DNA from: an uncultured Chryseobacterium sp.
Lineage (GTDB): Bacteria; Bacteroidota; Bacteroidia; Flavobacteriales; Weeksellaceae
Direction of reading: 5' to 3'
Assembly (NCBI GenBank): GCA_913775525.1
Contig: CAJYLH010000020.1
Location: 1 to 64,000, forward strand
DNA length: 64,000 nucleotides
In this document: positions 62,827 to 64,000 of the stretch, piece after piece
How the letters are laid out: each line of letters opens with the position of its first letter
Position numbering within the stretch: position 1 is the stretch's first letter
Program-made: the position numbers and the translations under genes
The notes under the pieces: model-generated
Database searches by the model: none
Seen by the model: the letters and a program-made list of their open reading frames with translations, nothing else
What the model was told of the DNA's origin: nothing

Positions 62827-63646
62827 ATTTATACTCTACTTTATGATTGAGCTCTACAGGATTATTATTCTCTCTGATTATTTTCCTCAGTCTTTCAGAT
62901 TCTTCTCTTAAATCCAAAGAAATTACATTGCCTGCTCCGTCATCTTTTTTTATGGGAACACCCATGGAGTTGATACGTGCAAACGGATCTGAATAATGAT
63001 TGATCACTAAGGTCTGAAATTGTTTCCAGGTTAATTCCGAACCTTTATTTCTGTAGTACATTGTACCGCTCCCGTTTTTTACTTCAGTCAGGCTAAAATT
63101 ATAATCATTCTGTTCATCTGAAATTTTAACAATCAATCCGGGCAGTCCATAAAATACATAAGGCCCATCCTGAATAGGAATTTCAGCAGTAAACCAGGCC
63201 GTCCAGTTTCTGCCGCCATACGTTACTTTTGCTTTCTGAACTTCAAAGTTGGCCATTTTGTTTTTTTCAGGTAAGATTTCCCAATTAAGTTTATCATTAA
63301 TTCTTATAAAGAAAAATTCGCTAAAGACGGTTTGAATGCTTTTAAAAACTTCATTTACAGACAGATTTTTTTGGGTATAAAACTGATCTTCAAATCTCAT
63401 TTTCCTGCCTAAACCTAAACCTGTAAGCGCTATAAGTGAATCCGATTTTTTTTCTTTTTCAGACCTAAAAATTGATACATGATCTTTGACATCCAAGATG
63501 TTTTTTTCTAAAACGATACTGTCTTGTAACGGATTAGGCTTATATTCCAGATCATACTTAAACACTTTATTTTGAGCATATATAGAAGTAAGACAATTAA
63601 GAATAGAAAAGAATAATAATCTTCTAAATATTTTATTTTTTTTCAT
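62825..63646 (-). CDS. GLPGLI family secreted protein (2)
   Basis: A 273-residue protein with a signal peptide (ending TSIYAQ). The family word is FYGLPGLIVKISD, preceded by NWTAWFTAEIPIQDGPY, which matches the first GLPGLI protein in form. I start at MKKNKIFRRL, six codons inside the longest frame. It follows the double-glycine peptide gene by 63 bases, across a perfect palindrome. The region is AT-rich compared with the genes to its left. Confidence 0.88.
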   Translation of the reverse strand: MKKNKIFRRLLFFSILNCLTSIYAQNKVFKYDLEYKPNPLQDSIVLEKNILDVKDHVSIFRSEKEKKSDSLIALTGLGLGRKMRFEDQFYTQKNLSVNEVFKSIQTVFSEFFFIRINDKLNWEILPEKNKMANFEVQKAKVTYGGRNWTAWFTAEIPIQDGPYVFYGLPGLIVKISDEQNDYNFSLTEVKNGSGTMYYRNKGSELTWKQFQTLVINHYSDPFARINSMGVPIKKDDGAGNVISLDLREESERLRKIIRENNNPVELNHKVEYK

Positions 63647-63673
63647 AGATAAATATAAGATCAATTATTAAAT

Positions 63674-63699
63674 AATGAGGCGTAAATTTACGCCTCATT
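63674..63699 (-). terminator. 26-bp perfect palindrome between the peptide and GLPGLI genes
   Basis: AATGAGGCGTAAA and TTTACGCCTCATT are exact complements with no spacer. The T tract is weak (ATTTAATAATT on the minus strand), so it may be a partial terminator that lets the peptide message exceed the GLPGLI message, or an RNA-stabilising stem. Confidence 0.6.
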
Positions 63700-63709
63700 T
63701 TACTTTGCC

Positions 63710-63913
63710 TTATAGACATCTATTGCACCAATTACCATTACTATCCTGATAAAAACCGCATGTCAATCCAAACTGTGCGCAACTATCACCAGAACCTCCC
63801 GTAGGTGTACACATATCAGCACATCCTTCAGTTTCACTGCTTAGAAAAGTTTTCCCTTTACCTCCACTTACATTTTTCAGTTCTATTCTTGAAAGCTTTT
63901 TTAAATTTTTCAT
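63710..63913 (-). CDS. Bacteriocin-like double-glycine leader peptide with six cysteines
   Basis: A 67-residue precursor. The leader MKNLKKLSRIELKNVSGG ends at G17-G18 in a double-glycine site, the substrate of C39-type peptidase/ABC exporters. The 49-residue remainder has cysteines at 31, 35, 45, 52, 63 and 66, many Gly/Ser and one Trp. This is the leader family frequent in Chryseobacterium. No modifying enzyme or C39 exporter is adjacent. The downstream gene on the same strand is a GLPGLI protein. Confidence 0.8.
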   Translation of the reverse strand: MKNLKKLSRIELKNVSGGKGKTFLSSETEGCADMCTPTGGSGDSCAQFGLTCGFYQDSNGNWCNRCL

Positions 63914-64000
63914 AATTCAATTGTTTTAAAATTAATAATCATTTTTGTTACACTACAATTACTTCCGGATCAATTGATTGTTACAAAAATGAAAATTTCT
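63914..64000. other. Upstream region of the peptide gene, at the window edge
   Basis: 87 AT-rich bases. A -7-like sequence (plus-strand CAAAAATG, 63984-63991; seven of eight positions) would give a leader of about 65 bases. No gene end was recognised. Confidence 0.3.

Noticed and set aside
57678..63646. GLPGLI proteins as proteases or RiPP-modifying enzymes
   Set aside because: No catalytic motif was found; they are secreted beta-rich proteins of unknown function.
1..64000. CRISPR array, prophage, insertion sequence, tRNA or rRNA
   Set aside because: No regularly spaced direct repeats, transposase, integrase, phage genes or structural RNA genes were found by eye.

Overview
The window reads as a chromosomal segment of a Chryseobacterium-like member of the Bacteroidota (Flavobacteriales, Weeksellaceae). 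Several signs point there: a SusC/SusD glycan uptake pair, a protein with a type IX secretion C-terminal signal, two GLPGLI-family proteins, a short double-glycine leader peptide of the MKNLKKLSR type, and many promoters with the Bacteroidota -7 box TAnnTTTG (often with a TTG about 18-22 bases upstream). Shine-Dalgarno sequences are largely absent. No rRNA, tRNA, insertion sequence, prophage or CRISPR array was seen. The species is inferred from gene families, not proven.

Layout. 1-8.2 kb: a FemAB-like acyltransferase, radC and a LolD-type ATPase on the minus strand, pyruvate dehydrogenase E1 alpha and E2, a PAP2-like membrane protein with a BlaI-type repressor, a glycine-rich RRM protein, and an acyl-CoA thioesterase overlapping a small AraC-type regulator that carries a CxxC metal-binding-like N-terminus. 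8.3-18.1 kb: a copper P-type ATPase with four extra metal-binding modules, DUF72, YggS, a sigma-54 response regulator without a C-terminal HTH, a MATE pump, a structured interspersed repeat, a GNAT, a Crp-like regulator and a HAD phosphatase. 18.2-22.3 kb: an S9 peptidase, DoxX and Era. 22.3-27.9 kb: a sugar operon (LacI regulator, PfkB kinase, FucP-like transporter, outer-membrane porin, ketose 3-epimerase-like enzyme) with two matching palindromic operators. 28.2-38.2 kb: mostly housekeeping genes (Crp-like regulator, SugE-type SMR, T9SS protein, methyltransferase, map, acyl-ACP desaturase, gpmI, SUI1, nucleoside phosphorylase, LEA-like protein, fabI).

38.3-51.9 kb is a polysaccharide utilisation locus on the minus strand: SusC, SusD, a surface lipoprotein with a carbohydrate-binding-like C-terminus, GH30, GH3, GH16 and a second GH30. 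Divergent from it are an MFS sugar transporter and a Nudix-type (NrtR/AraR-like) regulator. The enzyme set fits mixed beta-1,3/beta-1,6-glucan such as fungal wall glucan or laminarin: surface GH30/GH16 cut, SusCD import, periplasmic GH3/GH30 finish, and the MFS takes up the sugar.

52-64 kb: a glutaryl-CoA dehydrogenase-like enzyme, an AddB-like PD-(D/E)XK nuclease with DUF922 and lipoprotein genes, rsmG, a GLPGLI gene whose promoter lies inside a perfect inverted repeat, an aminotransferase with a two-domain M16 protease, and at the right edge a second GLPGLI gene behind a six-cysteine double-glycine peptide. The peptide/GLPGLI pair is the best candidate here for poorly described biology. The LacI two-operator ketose operon and the copper AraC/ATPase neighbourhood follow.
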